Shown piece by piece: positions 22,272-33,111 of a stretch of DNA of 64,000 nucleotides; within the stretch, counting starts at the first letter, position 1; the number at the start of each line of letters is the position of its first letter. Made by a program: the position numbers and the translations under genes. This DNA is from Tenrec ecaudatus (lineage: Eukaryota > Chordata > Mammalia > Afrosoricida > Tenrecidae): assembly GCF_050624435.1 (NCBI RefSeq), contig NC_134535.1, positions 76,256,494-76,320,493 on the forward strand, read 5' to 3'. Below the pieces are notes generated by a model. The model was not told where the DNA came from, searched no databases, and saw only the letters and a program-made list of their open reading frames with translations.

Positions 22272-23210
22272 ATGAGAAATCATACAACTGTAACAACATT
22301 CATCCTGCTGGGGATGACAAATGACGCAAAATTACAAATTTTGATTTTGATATTTTTATTTCTCTCCTACCTTTTGAGTGTGGCTGGGAACCTGACAATT
22401 ATCACCCTCACACTTCTGGATTCCCATCTTCAAACTCCCATGTATTTTTTTCTTCAAAATTTCTCTTTTTTGGAAGTCTCATTTACCACTGTCTGTATTC
22501 CCAGATACCTCTACAGCCTGACAACTGGAGATAACACTATTACATATAATGGTTGTGTCAGCCAATTATTTTTTGGTGTCCTCTTTGGAGCAACTGAGTT
22601 TTTTCTCCTTGCTGTCATGTCCTACGATCGCTATGTGGCCATCTGTAAACCCCTGCACTACGCGACCATCATGAACAACAAAGTGTGCACTAGACTCATT
22701 CTCTTCTGTTGGGTGTTTGGTCTGTTGATTATCCTCCCACCTCTTAGCGTGGGTCTTTACCTAGAATTTTGTGACTCAAATCTCATTGATAGTTTTGCAT
22801 GTGATGCGTATCCTCTTTTACAGATTACCTGCTCAGACACAACACATATCGAAAAGTTAATTTTGATTTTTGCTGTGCTAACACTAATTACTACCCTACT
22901 GGGTGTAGTTCTCTCATATATATACATCATAAACACCATTCTAAAATTCCCTTCGGCTCAACAGAGGAAAAAGGCCTTTTCCACCTGTTCTTCTCACATG
23001 ATTGTGGTTTCGATGTCCTATGGCAGCTGCATCTTTGCCTACATTAAGCCTTCAGCAAACGTAGGAGTAGCACTGAATAAGATTGTGGGTTTGCTCACCA
23101 CTTCAATTGCCCCAACACTCAACCCATTCATTTACACTCTTCGAAACCAGCAAGTGAAAGATGCCCTCAAAGACAAAGTTAAAATAATTACATTTCTCAC
23201 TAAAAAGTAA
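22272..23210 (+). CDS. Olfactory receptor, OR6C-type (gene 1)
   Basis: An intact single-exon seven-transmembrane odorant receptor of 312 residues, the normal length for the family. It would act in the cilia membrane of olfactory neurons, coupling odorant binding to the Golf/adenylyl cyclase pathway. Visible landmarks: N-glycosylation site NHT at residue 3; GN at 39-40 (TM1); TPMYFF at 55-60; Cys95 and Cys177 for the disulfide; [10 protein letters not shown] at 116-125; [10 protein letters not shown] at 234-243; SY in TM6 at 249-250; NPFIYTLRN at 284-292; a short Lys-rich tail. The opening [16 protein letters not shown] and the CIPRYL, KPLHY and SAQQRKKAF wording fit the OR6C subfamily (chromosome 12q13 cluster in human). 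One-to-one orthology cannot be decided by eye. The canonical AATAAA present about 50 bases past the stop of the other two copies reads AATAAC here (23252); the next AATAAA is at 23467. Confidence 0.95.
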   Translation: MRNHTTVTTFILLGMTNDAKLQILILIFLFLSYLLSVAGNLTIITLTLLDSHLQTPMYFFLQNFSFLEVSFTTVCIPRYLYSLTTGDNTITYNGCVSQLFFGVLFGATEFFLLAVMSYDRYVAICKPLHYATIMNNKVCTRLILFCWVFGLLIILPPLSVGLYLEFCDSNLIDSFACDAYPLLQITCSDTTHIEKLILIFAVLTLITTLLGVVLSYIYIINTILKFPSAQQRKKAFSTCSSHMIVVSMSYGSCIFAYIKPSANVGVALNKIVGLLTTSIAPTLNPFIYTLRNQQVKDALKDKVKIITFLTKK

Positions 23211-23466
23211 GAAACTATTGATGTTTTGAAACTAAGTGAAGTTTAAATCTGAATAACCCATGAGCATCTTTCTGTATGCCAAATATAAGGATTCTTCCTA
23301 TTCTACATATTAGTCAAACTACCTGACTCTGTGACATTTTTCTCATGAAAGAAAATACACAAAAGCACTTAATTCTCCCTCATATTTATTCTTAAGGTCT
23401 TTTCCATAAATACATTCATGGGAGACGAGATCCTCAAAAACCCAATGTTATGCAAAGGAAATCAAA

Positions 23467-23472
23467 TAATAA
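23467..23472 (+). promoter_or_regulatory. Nearest AATAAA downstream of OR gene 1
   Basis: This is the first canonical poly(A) signal after the stop, because the position homologous to those of genes 2 and 3 has changed to AATAAC (23252-23257). Another lies at about 23615. Confidence 0.35.
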
Positions 23473-23879
23473 AATTGACTTCTCTTCACATATAATACAT
23501 TCATGATATTCCATCAAAAAGCCAAAGAAAAATTTTCATTTGTTGAGAGAATTTCAATATCTAACATACAATTTTTCCAGGGTGATTAAAAATTGTTCAT
23601 TAAAGCTTTAAATTTAATAAAGCAAAATTGTGAACTTCAGATCTCTCCTCCTTGAAGAATGCTGAGAATATTCCTTGTTGATTTCCTGGCCCATTATCAA
23701 CATTAAATAAAATAAGTTAATGAGATCATCCGATATATTGTGCATATAGTTTTCATTTTTCTTTCAAACTAATTTATACACACACAATTTTGTCTCCTGG
23801 CTTCTGGGAAAATTATTTGGGTCAAATTCAACCTGAACAGATTACAACTTAAAGTAAAGGAAACATCTTGACCAACAGA

Positions 23880-24580
23880 AAATATCATGATAATGGGGAA
23901 AAAAAACTGAAATTGTCAAGGGATTCATTTTAATTTGATCTAGAATCGGAATTGGAATTCGAAGCAACAGTCATAAAAAACACATTTCACTGGGAAAATT
24001 AGACATATTTCACTGCTGCACAGAACATATTTTGTGTTTAAATGTATTTATGAATAAGAATAAGCATTGAAGAGTAAAGATGCCACTTTGAAGACTAAGG
24101 TGCACTTCGCCTAAGCGGTCGTATTTTCAGTCTTCTCATATGCATTTGGAAGCTGGGCAACTAATGAGGAAGACCACAGAAGAATAATGAATTATGGTAT
24201 TAGTGAATTTGAATTATGGTGTTAGTAAAGGAAAATGAAAGTATCATAGACTGACAGAATAAGAAACAAAAGACTGTTATAGTCAGAATGCACATCTGTC
24301 TTTAAGGAGGGGCCATCAGCAGATTGGATAATTCACATGACACCTCATCTCAAGTACTTTGAACAACCTATCCGGAGAGACCAGGCCCAAGGACATCATG
24401 CTGGGTAAGGTACAGGGTCAGCAAAAATGAAGATGAGCATTGATGAGATGAATTGATCCTGTGGCTACAACAATGGGTTCAAACATAACCCAAATTATGA
24501 GGATAGTGCAGAATAGGGGAGTATTTCTTGTTCTAATACATAGGGTCACTATGAGTCGGCTAACTGAAATCCACTTAAAC
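23880..24580 (+). mobile_element. RTE LINE 3' fragment
   Basis: Shares the course of the RTE at 21030-21610: 'attgtcaagggattcatttt', 'tttgaagactaaggtgcac', 'ggaagctgggcaactaatgagg', 'tggctacaacaatgggttc', and the tail 'agggtcactatgagtcgg'. Only the C-terminal coding end and 3' UTR are present; no open frame. Confidence 0.7.
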
Positions 24581-24909
24581 ATACAACAGTTCATCCTGAC
24601 ATGATATAATTTTTTAAAAAAGAAGAAGAAATAAACAGACTTTTAAATGTGAGGGATCTTCTTCTGACAAAGACATTAATAGTGTTTACACATAGAAACA
24701 AGGACAAGCCCTGAATATAGAGGCGAGATAAATAGACTTTGATTAATTTCTTCACCTAAGTAGATGTCTACTATACCTTGGGTTAGTGAAAATTTTCAGA
24801 GTGAATAAAGTTATATGTATATATAATTGGAATATATATATAAAATTGGAGGAGAACATAGAGCAAAAAAAAAAACGAATGGATTTAATGATGAAGAAGA
24901 ATAAAACCT

Positions 24910-24925
24910 AAAAATGGAGAGGAAA
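24910..24925. repeat. Target-site duplication, dimer-tailed L1 (left)
   Basis: aaaaatggagaggaaa, repeated exactly at 25632-25647. Confidence 0.85.
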
Positions 24926-25631
24926 TGGAGATCCCCTCATAGAGGGGTTTAGGAGAGGAGATGGGTTAATTAGGGTGTGAGGTAGTATTGATGAAGAACA
25001 CAGCTTTCCCCCAGATCCTGGATGCTTCCTCCCCCCAACTACCATGATCCGAATTCTACCTTGCAGGGTTGGATAGGACAGAGGCTGTACACTGGTACAT
25101 ATGAGGGCTGGAGGTACAGGGAATCCAGGGTGGATGATACCTTCAGGACCAAGGGTGTGAGGGATGATGCTGGGAGAGTGGAGGGTGAGTGGGTTGGAAA
25201 GGGGGAACTGATTACAGGGATCCACATGTGCCCTCTTCCCTGGGAGAGGGACAGCAGAGAAGGGGGGAAGGAAGACTCCGGATAGGGCAAGATATGACAA
25301 AATAACGATGTATAAATTACCAAGGGCACATGAGGGAGGGGAAAATGGGAAGGGAGGGGAAAAAAAAGAGGACCTGATGCAAGGGGCTTAAGTGGAGAGC
25401 AAATGCCTTGAGAATGATTGGGGCAGGGAATGTGTGGATGTGCTTTATACAATTGATGTACGTATATGTATGGATGGTGATAAGAGTTGTATGAGTCCCT
25501 AATAAAATGTAAAAAAAGAAAAGAGAAAAAAATGATTAGGGCAAAGACTGTACAGCTGTGCTTTATACAATTGATGTATGTATATGCATGGATTGTGATA
25601 AGAGTTGTATGAGCCCCTAATAAATTGTTAA
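24926..25631 (+). mobile_element. 5'-truncated L1 with two consecutive 3' ends
   Basis: Within one exact target-site duplication lies an L1 3' UTR from 'atcccctcatagaggggttt' to the terminal 'atgagtccctaataaaatgt' (about 25510), an A-rich linker (aaaaaaagaaaagag), then a second copy of only the last 100 bases (25532-25631, 'atgattagggcaaagactg' to 'gagcccctaataaattg'). Both parts therefore arrived as one insertion. Compare 56094-56540 and 56693-56914. Confidence 0.85.
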
Positions 25632-25649
25632 AAAAATGGAGAGGAAAAG

Positions 25650-25975
25650 AGTTACAGAGGTAGTGGCCATTAATTCTTCTCTATGTTTTATCTTTCTGAA
25701 AATAAATGTGAACACTTCCATGAATATAACAAGGTTATTTATATTTAAATAGCATTATCTCATTGATCAGACGTACTTTATAACTTCATAATGCATTTAA
25801 AATGCAGGCACACAAAGTTCAAAAAATTGTATATGCTTTGTACACTTCAAAAGGGACTGGATTATCTCAAATTTTTCTCATTTAAAGCCATAAAACTCCA
25901 CTTAAGATCACTATTTTCTTTTTGATAATTAATCAAACATGCTTTTATTAGATGTGTATTTTTACTTAGTTCATC
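25650..25975. other. OR gene 1 3' flank
   Basis: Unique-looking DNA that is paralogous to about 44160-44540 downstream of OR gene 2 (for example 'agcattatctcattgatcagac' in part against 'gagtattatctcattgctcagac'). No gene. Confidence 0.5.
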
Positions 25976-25979
25976 AGTT

Positions 25980-26540
25980 TATCTGAATTTTACTCTTTTT
26001 AAAAAGGTATTATTAATTGGGAGTTAATAATACATCATATAATTCCACAGTTTAATCACATTGTGCAGAATTGTACAATTGCTACCACAGTAAGTTTCTA
26101 CACATTCTTTTTCTTCCTGGACTACTTTACATCATCTTCCCTTTACCACTGAACCCCTACCCCGCCCATTATACTTACTCTCCCTGAAACCTTTATTCTA
26201 CTTGCTGTCCCTGTAGGTTCATAAATCCTGAAATAGAAAAACATATAACACAACTTCAAGAGGGTGACTTCCAATGATAACAGCTCTGAGATACACCCCA
26301 ATATGAACAAACAAAACAAAAATACAGAATGTTGAAAATCAAAGCAGGTCCAGCATTCATCAAAGGGGGAATCAACTGACAGGGTCTTAACTGTTCATGC
26401 CAGATTTAGAAAGCACATCTATAACTATACATTATATTTTTTGCAATGTCCAGGTATGACCAGTTGCTAAGAGTGTTAGATGGTGGTGATTATAGTTAAA
26501 TACTCATACATTGTGGAGATTTAATAAAAGAGAAATGCTA
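25980..26540 (-). mobile_element. Old afrotherian L1 3' end
   Basis: Reads 'ttattaattgggagttaata', 'agaattgtacaattgctacc', 'acatcatcttccctttacc', 'gatacaccccaatatgaac', 'agagtgttagatggtggtga'. This is the reverse complement of an L1 3' UTR subfamily distinct from the 'gagcccctaataaaatg' one. The matching place in unit 2 is about 44540-44720. Confidence 0.55.
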
Positions 26541-26599
26541 TCCCATTTACTTTGCTGGATATAAGTACATTTAATTAAAAGATATTAAAAATGTAGTAG

Positions 26600-26738
26600 G
26601 TTAATACAGGAAAAAGACAGGTCTTTCTACTCCCAGAAACAATTGCAGTCTTGGAAACTCACAGAGTTTCCTATAGGGTTGTCCTATAGGGTTGCTATGA
26701 GTCTGTATTGATTCAGAGAGGGAGAGAGTAGGTTAATA
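26600..26738 (+). mobile_element. AfroSINE-type SINE 3' half
   Basis: 'gcagtcttggaaactcacag' then 'cctatagggttgctatgagt' mark the SINE body and its LINE-related tail. A short local duplication of 'tcctatagggttg' is visible. Confidence 0.6.
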
Positions 26739-27129
26739 AACGTACACTTTAATAAAGGTGTCCCTTCTTGTTCATCCATTCACCTTCTAAGATGGAACAC
26801 ACGTGAGTGGCATTGTGGCAGGTCTTTGAAGTCTTGGTGTGAGGTGGAAATCATAAAGGAAATAAAGTCATGCTTGTATGCATCTATGGCTCCTAAAATT
26901 ACGTCAAGGTGTACTCAAATTAATCATGGCATTTCATCCTTGCAAACATCTATCAGAACATGCTAATGATTATGGCAATTTTATGGGCAGGTTGAGGAAA
27001 TTTCTCAATAAGGAATAAAATATCTTAGACATAGGAAGTAAAGTATTAAAGAATTCTGTCTTGAAGGGATGCCTATTCACTAATAATATATTAGCTATTA
27101 TTGTATAGTCATATTTTATTTTATGACCT

Positions 27130-27325
27130 GTACTCTTTTTGTAAGAAATTTAAGAAAGACTTGCCAGGGTTAGTTAGGAAAAAAGGAGAAATAAAAAGAA
27201 GAAATAAATGGGATAGGTGATATTACATTGGGATATTATAAATGGCATAAAATGGATATAAATTGTTAAATGGAAAGCAAATCTACTCTGTAAACTTTCA
27301 CCCAAGTCACAATAAAAATATTTTC
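27130..27325 (+). mobile_element. Old L1 3' terminus shared by units 1 and 2
   Basis: Ends in 'cacccaagtcacaataaaaa'. A homologous terminus sits at 45165-45355 after OR gene 2, so the insertion predates the duplication of the units. It also resembles the end of the L1 at 28000-29185. Confidence 0.45.
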
Positions 27326-27784
27326 AGATGTCAGTGATATAAAATTCTGTATCCATTTAATATTTATAAATTATATCCTCATTGTATCCCATAACATTTT
27401 CTATAATGATTCTTATAAAATCACTTGCTTGCTTTATAATTAGATATAATTCAGTTAGGTATCATAGCTCACAGACCACATAAGATTGGCAACTGATTGA
27501 AGTATGAAAGAAGAGCCAAGAAAAGAAATGATTAAGGGGTTTCAAAATGTTCCTGGAAAATGAAATGAAAATATAATGGAATTTTTCCATTCTCTCTCTA
27601 TATGGCTCCCTTCTATACAGTCAAAGGAAACATGACAAATAATTCTGTTTCCATCCAGGATGTCATCGGTATTTAACTTTTTCAATCAAGAATTACCCTA
27701 ACTAATGCTGTCTACATATATGGCATCCCTGATTTAGATTCCAACACAATTCTTTAAAGAGATGGAAGAACTAATCACTAACCC

Positions 27785-27975
27785 ATATAAAAAAACAACA
27801 ACTCATTGCCATCAAGTCAATTCAGAATCATAGTGCGCTTACAGGAAAGATTGAACTGCCCCTGTAGGATTCTGAGACTGTAACTCTTTAAGAGAGTATG
27901 TATATGTATGGATTGTTATAAGAGTTGTATGAGCCTTTAATAAAATATAAAAAAAGAGAGTATGAACGTTACCGC
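27785..27975 (-). mobile_element. AfroSINE-type SINE fragment interrupted by a tiny L1
   Basis: 'acaactcattgccatcaagtc', 'gaactgcccctgtaggattc' and 'gagactgtaactcttta' are the reverse-complement SINE. It is then split by a 54-base L1 insertion. Confidence 0.6.
27901..27954 (+). mobile_element. 54-base L1 3'-end insertion
   Basis: Only the last bases of an L1 ('tatggattgttataagagttg' to 'aataaaatataaaaaa', in part) lie between exact direct repeats agagagtatg at 27891-27900 and 27955-27964. It is an extreme 5' truncation, and the target-site duplication shows that it is a real insertion. Confidence 0.8.
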
Positions 27976-27984
27976 AGATTAACA

Positions 27985-29190
27985 AAATACTATTAAATAA
28001 GTACAAACGAGGAGGCCTCTCACCTCCTGATCTCAAGACACGGTCTGGTACTGATACAGCATCAGCATGGACCAATGGAATACAGTTGAGAGCTGTAACA
28101 AATGGCTGGAACACATTAAATGGGGAAAGAAAATATCTTTTACGAAATAGTGTTTACAAAATTTGATCTCCATTTGCAGATGAGGGAGACATGACCCATA
28201 ACTTACATTGCATATGAAAATGAACTCAACATGGCAAAAAACTAGAGCTATAAAAATCATCAAAGAAAAAGTATGGACAAACATCCAATACTGAATGCAC
28301 GGTAAAATATGCTATCAAATAGAAGTGAACCACACGCTATATAAAATAAAGTATATGACAGAGATCAACTAAAATTATACACTTATGTGCCTCAGAGCAT
28401 TTCATTAAAAAGGTAATAAGAGCCTCCTTTGGCAGTTGAAAAAATTGGCAATGATATATCAGACAAGAAGATTGTATCTACAATGTATAGAAAACTTCAA
28501 CATCTAAATAAGAAAAAGACAAAGAATCCAAGTAAAATGGGCAGAAAAGACATGCAGACTTTGCCAAAGATATTCAGGCAGCCAAGAAACATTGGAAGAA
28601 ATGCTTCTGATATTTGACCATTGGAGAAATACAATTCAAAACAAGAATTAGATGTCACCTCACCCAATGTTAATATCAAAATTCAAAACAACAAAAACTA
28701 ACGAAAGTTGCCAAGAGTGCAGACGAACTGGGATGCTCATACACTGTTGGTGGAATTATGAAATGGTGCTACTAGAAAAAGCAGTATAGCATTTCCTTGA
28801 AAATTTGGGTATAGAAATACCCTTTCACCCAGTAATCCCTATATTTTGTATATATTCTAAAGAAATAATAGCAAACCCATGTTCATAGCAACACTTCACA
28901 ATAGCAAAATGATGAAGACAATCTAAATGTCCATCTGTGGAAGAATGGATACAAAAATTATGTTGCATACACACAGTTGAATATTATACAATGTTAAGAT
29001 ACAAAGGGAGCATTTACCCAAGGACAAAGTTCAGAAGGGTTAGGAAAACAACAGAAAACAGTAAAATGAGATGTGATAGTACATTGAGGAGATTGCAATG
29101 AATGCGATAAAACAAAGTGTGTATGAATGGTTGAATGCAACACTGATAATACACTCTGTACATCTTCACACAATTATAATAAAAAGCTTT
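27985..29190 (+). mobile_element. Old L1, ORF2 C-terminal part and 3' UTR
   Basis: Plus-strand L1 with 'actcctgatctcaag'-like and 'tcaagacacggtctggtactg' (thumb region), 'tgccaagagtgcagacgaact', 'atgctcatacactgttggtgg', 'gaatggatacaaaaattatg', then a 3' UTR ending 'cacaattataataaaaagc'. Many stops; ancient. Confidence 0.75.
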
Positions 29191-30028
29191 AAAGACAGAG
29201 AGAATGGGAGAGACTAGTTATGAAGATCTTAGGGATCAGTTCTATTTTATACACATGGGGGAGAACTAGTTGGAATTTGGGCCCAATACTATGCTAGGTC
29301 TTAGGGATGTACTGATGAATAAAGCATAGTTGCTACCATCATAGTGCTACTTATTGCAATGCATGGACGGTAAGGGGGGAAAGAATTATTTGTTGAGTGA
29401 CTTATTTCTATGTTCCTGATTGTTGTTTTAGCACTGAAATAAAATATTGAGCATAAATAATGTGTTAATAATTTCTTATAGAAAAATTAATACAAGACTA
29501 GTCACAAGACATTGAATATTAAAGATAGCTCCAAGGTCCAACTCTTCTAAGATGTTATTCTGTTCAATTTCTCTCCTACTCCTTTCTTGAGGATTTTCCC
29601 TCATATCCCGGGGTTCTGCAATTCCCTGCAATGTTTCACAGAAATTCATGAAACTTTAAGGAAATGTCTCACATGGTTGTGGGTGCTATTAAGTCACAAA
29701 TGTGAAAGTCAGACAAGCCAAATATGGGCCCAAAGCCATAAACCAAAAAGGTGTGAAAGTCAAAGCAGATTTTCTCGCTTCGTCTAATACTCAGTCAGGA
29801 AATAGAGGTCACAAAAGAGAAGACTTCATGGATGTGTGGATTTTCATCCTTCAGACGACCATACCCTAAGGGAAGACAAACAGTAAGGACTCAGTGAAAG
29901 ACTCAAATAAGTCTGTTCTAAAGACACCCCCTCTCTAATTCTTTAACAGGGAACTCCTCCAAAATGGGATCATAATGAAGGCTAGCATCTACAATGCATC
30001 CCAAAGGGGTTATGGACAATGAGACTAT
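29191..30028. other. Unassigned DNA, no gene seen
   Basis: No family recognised. Short frames at 29587-29787 have no signature. Confidence 0.4.
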
Positions 30029-30068
30029 AACTGTTGTTGTTAGGTGCCCTGGACGTGGATCTGATTTA

Positions 30069-30964
30069 CAAGGGGGTACCCCCAACACCAGAACTTTTTT
30101 CAAAGCTGTGTATTTAATTTTTTTCATGAAACAACCTTATCATTTTCAAAGTTACCTCCATTACACTTAATACATTTCTCAAATCTGCGAATCCATTCTT
30201 GGAAACATTTTTCAAAATCATCTCTTTGGATGACTACAGCACCTACCTTGATTTCCTCTATACCTCCTTTATGTTGCCAAATTGCTGCCTTTTCATGTTC
30301 TTCCTCATTCATGGAAACAAAAAAGTCACACAGAGCAAGGCCAGGTAAATTGCATGGGGGTAAAAGAGGCATGCTGTGTTTTGCCAAAAACCGGCACACT
30401 GCGTGACCAAATGCGTTGTCATGGTGGCAAAAACAGTCCCACATCTTCCATAAATCAGTTCTTTTTTGTCACACTCCTATGCAATCTTTACAGACTCTCA
30501 AATAGACAGCTTCATTAACAGTAAGACCTGGTGGAACAAACTCCAAATGCATTCCAAAAGTTGACAGATGTCCAGAATGAGGTTTGTTATCAATCAACAT
30601 TTCACCTTTTTTGTTTGAAATGAGAAAACCACACACACACTTGAGTTTTTCCCGTAGTACATCCTTGTAAGCTGTGTTCAATAGCACAACAGTTTTTGCG
30701 GCATTTTCCCAGAGCAGGAAACACAATTTCACAGCTGCATGCTGTTCTTTTAAATTGACCCTGACAAAAAATGAGGTTCGAGTGAAACTGCTTTTATGAA
30801 AGAAATTCACTGTGACCAGAGAGAACCTTCCCAGGTTATGCCACTGGGTGCACTAACTCAGAGCTGAGTTGCTTGATGCTCACCTAGTAGGAAAAATGTG
30901 GACTACAAAAGCTCTGCTCCTCCCAGCATAATTCTGTTTATTTTTGGGGGGGTACCCCTCCTCA
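30069..30964 (-). mobile_element. Internally deleted mariner DNA transposon
   Basis: Bounded by TA dinucleotides and imperfect terminal inverted repeats (caagggggtaccccc... at 30069; right end ggggggtacccctcctca at about 30947-30964). The minus strand encodes the N-terminal helix-turn-helix part (EQHAAVKLCFLL..., NKPHSGHLSTF), then jumps to FVPPGLTVNEAVYL, HHDNAFGHAVCRFLAKHSMP and LALCDFFV. So the second and third catalytic Asp are kept and the first (in TGDETW) is missing. At 896 bp against the usual 1.28 kb, about 0.4 kb is deleted. Frameshifts separate the two halves. Inserted in the 3' end of an RTE LINE. Confidence 0.85.
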
Positions 30965-32577
30965 TATAGCGACCCTATGTGTGGCAAAATGAAACACTGA
31001 ACAATCCAGTACATCCTCACAATTATTGTTAGCTTCAAGCCCATCATTGCAGCCACTGTGTCATACCATCTTGTGGAGAGTCTTCTGCTTCTTTGCTGCT
31101 CCTCTACTTTAGCAAGCATTGTGTTCTTTTCTAAGGACTGGTCTCTCCTGAAAACATGTTTAAAGAATGTGAGACTGTATGACACATATAACTGAATTAT
31201 TAATTTGCATGATATCTGAAGCATTTACCCCACAAAATTAAGTTTCTGAGACCAAGTCTCATAATCTCTGCCTCTAAGAAGAGATATGCTTGTACTTCTT
31301 CCTAGACATATTTCTTTAGCAGCCCATGGTACTTTCAATGTTCTCCACCAGAACTATAATTCAAATGCACGAATTCTTCTTCAGTCTTCCTTATTTAAAT
31401 TTCCAAATTTCACACATGTGTGAGGCAATTAAAAATGCCATAGCTTGAATCAGGTGCACCTTAGTTTTCAGAGTAACATCCTCAGTTTTCAGCACTTGAA
31501 ACATGTCTTGTGCACCTGATTTACCCAATGTGATGCATAATTTGATCTTGACTGCTAGAATATGGATCCAAGTAAGATTAAATCCCCGGGCAGAATATAG
31601 ATCCAAGTAAGATTAAATCCTTGACAACTTCAATCTTTTCTCCATTTATCATGATGTTACCTATTGGTTCACTTGTGAGGATTTTAGACTTCTTTATATT
31701 AAATTGTAATTAATATTGAAGGTTGCAATCCTTGAGTGTCATCAGTATGTACAAAAATTCTCCTCATTTTCAAGCACAGTTGTATCACCTGCATAAGCCT
31801 TTCTTCAATCCTGATGCCACATTCTTCTATACATAGTCCAGCTTCTCTAATTTATTTGTTCAGCATACAGATTGAATAGGTACAGTGTGAAGGATCTTAA
31901 TTGATTTAAAACCATGCAGTAATACTTTGGTCTGTTCATATGGCTGCCATTTGATCCATGTACAAGTTCCACATGAGCACAATGAAGTGTTCTAGAATCC
32001 CCATTCTTCTCAAGGTTATTGGTAGTTTGTTATGATCCACACACTCAAATACCTTTGCATAGCCTATAGAACACAGGTAAATATGTTTTGTATTCTCTCC
32101 TTTTAGCTAAGATCCATCTGACATCAGCAGCGAGAGTCCTTGTGGCCCATGCTCTTCTGAATCTTGGTCAAGCCCCCTCCCCTGGCTGTTCTGCTGCAAC
32201 CATCATTGATGATCATCAACAGAAATTACTTGAATGTTGTGTCACTGTATCATTTTGCATTCTGTTGAGTCATCTTTCTTGGAAGAGGCACAAATATGGA
32301 TCTTTTCCAGGCAGTTAGCCAAGTTGCTGTCTTCCAAATTTAAGGCATAGATGAGTGAATGCTTGCAGTAATTCATCAGCTTCTTGAAACATTTTAATTG
32401 GCATTATGTTGATTCCTGGAACTTTGCTTTTGGTTAATGCATCCAGTGCAGCTTGATTTCTTCCTTCAGTGCCATCAGTTCTTAATCATATGCAATCTCT
32501 TGAAATTGTTCCATGTCGACTAGCTCTTTCACAGCAATTCTGTGTCTTCTTTACATGGTATCTTTCAGTATTGCACC

Positions 32578-33111
32578 TGTGGTAGTCACCTAATCTGGTG
32601 TCAATTTAAGGATTAAGAGTGTAGGGGTGGGGTCTAGGCTGACAATCTGGAGATAGTCAATGAGACTTCTGCGTGGGCATGGTCTTCTTCTGAGATTTCT
32701 GGGAAATCTGCTACTTCCTCTTTGGAGGCCGAAGACACCTCTCTCTATTACTCCCTGGGAGACTTTGCAGAAGAAAAGTCACATGGATGCAACCAGACCT
32801 CGGAAGCCAGAGAAGCCACAGAGAGACCCCTGCCAGCGTTGAGATGTTTCCAATGACACTGGATCCAAAGACTTTCTACCCACTGGCCTGTGATCTTCTG
32901 CATTCGGCATCATTGCATGTGTTTCGTGAATCTGAAGAAGACTCTATAGATTGCTATCAGAAATATGGGCTAATATCGGACTTATGGACTTGATCTGGAC
33001 TGGAATTGGATGTTTTCTCAATGTTCAATTGCTTTTATATATAAATCTCTTTCTTATACACATATGCATGTCCATGGACTTGTTTCTCTAGTCTACGCAG
33101 ACTAACGCACA
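32578..33111 (+). mobile_element. Solitary LTR (probably ERVL/MaLR-like), fossil
   Basis: An LTR-sized unit beginning TGTGGTAGTC and ending near agactaacgcaca, with an AATAAA-like 'tataaatctctttctta' region about 60 bases before the end, as in MaLR-type LTRs. No internal viral region adjoins it, so it is a solo LTR. A second partial copy lies at 46985-47319. The family name is uncertain. It interrupts the RTE LINE. Confidence 0.55.

Noticed and set aside
24908-25452. Minus-strand frames of 130-137 codons
   Set aside because: Antisense of the pyrimidine-rich L1 3' UTR; no protein signature.
32578-33111. Possible provirus around the LTR
   Set aside because: No internal viral region or second LTR close by; the flanks are RTE LINE sequence, so it is a solitary LTR.
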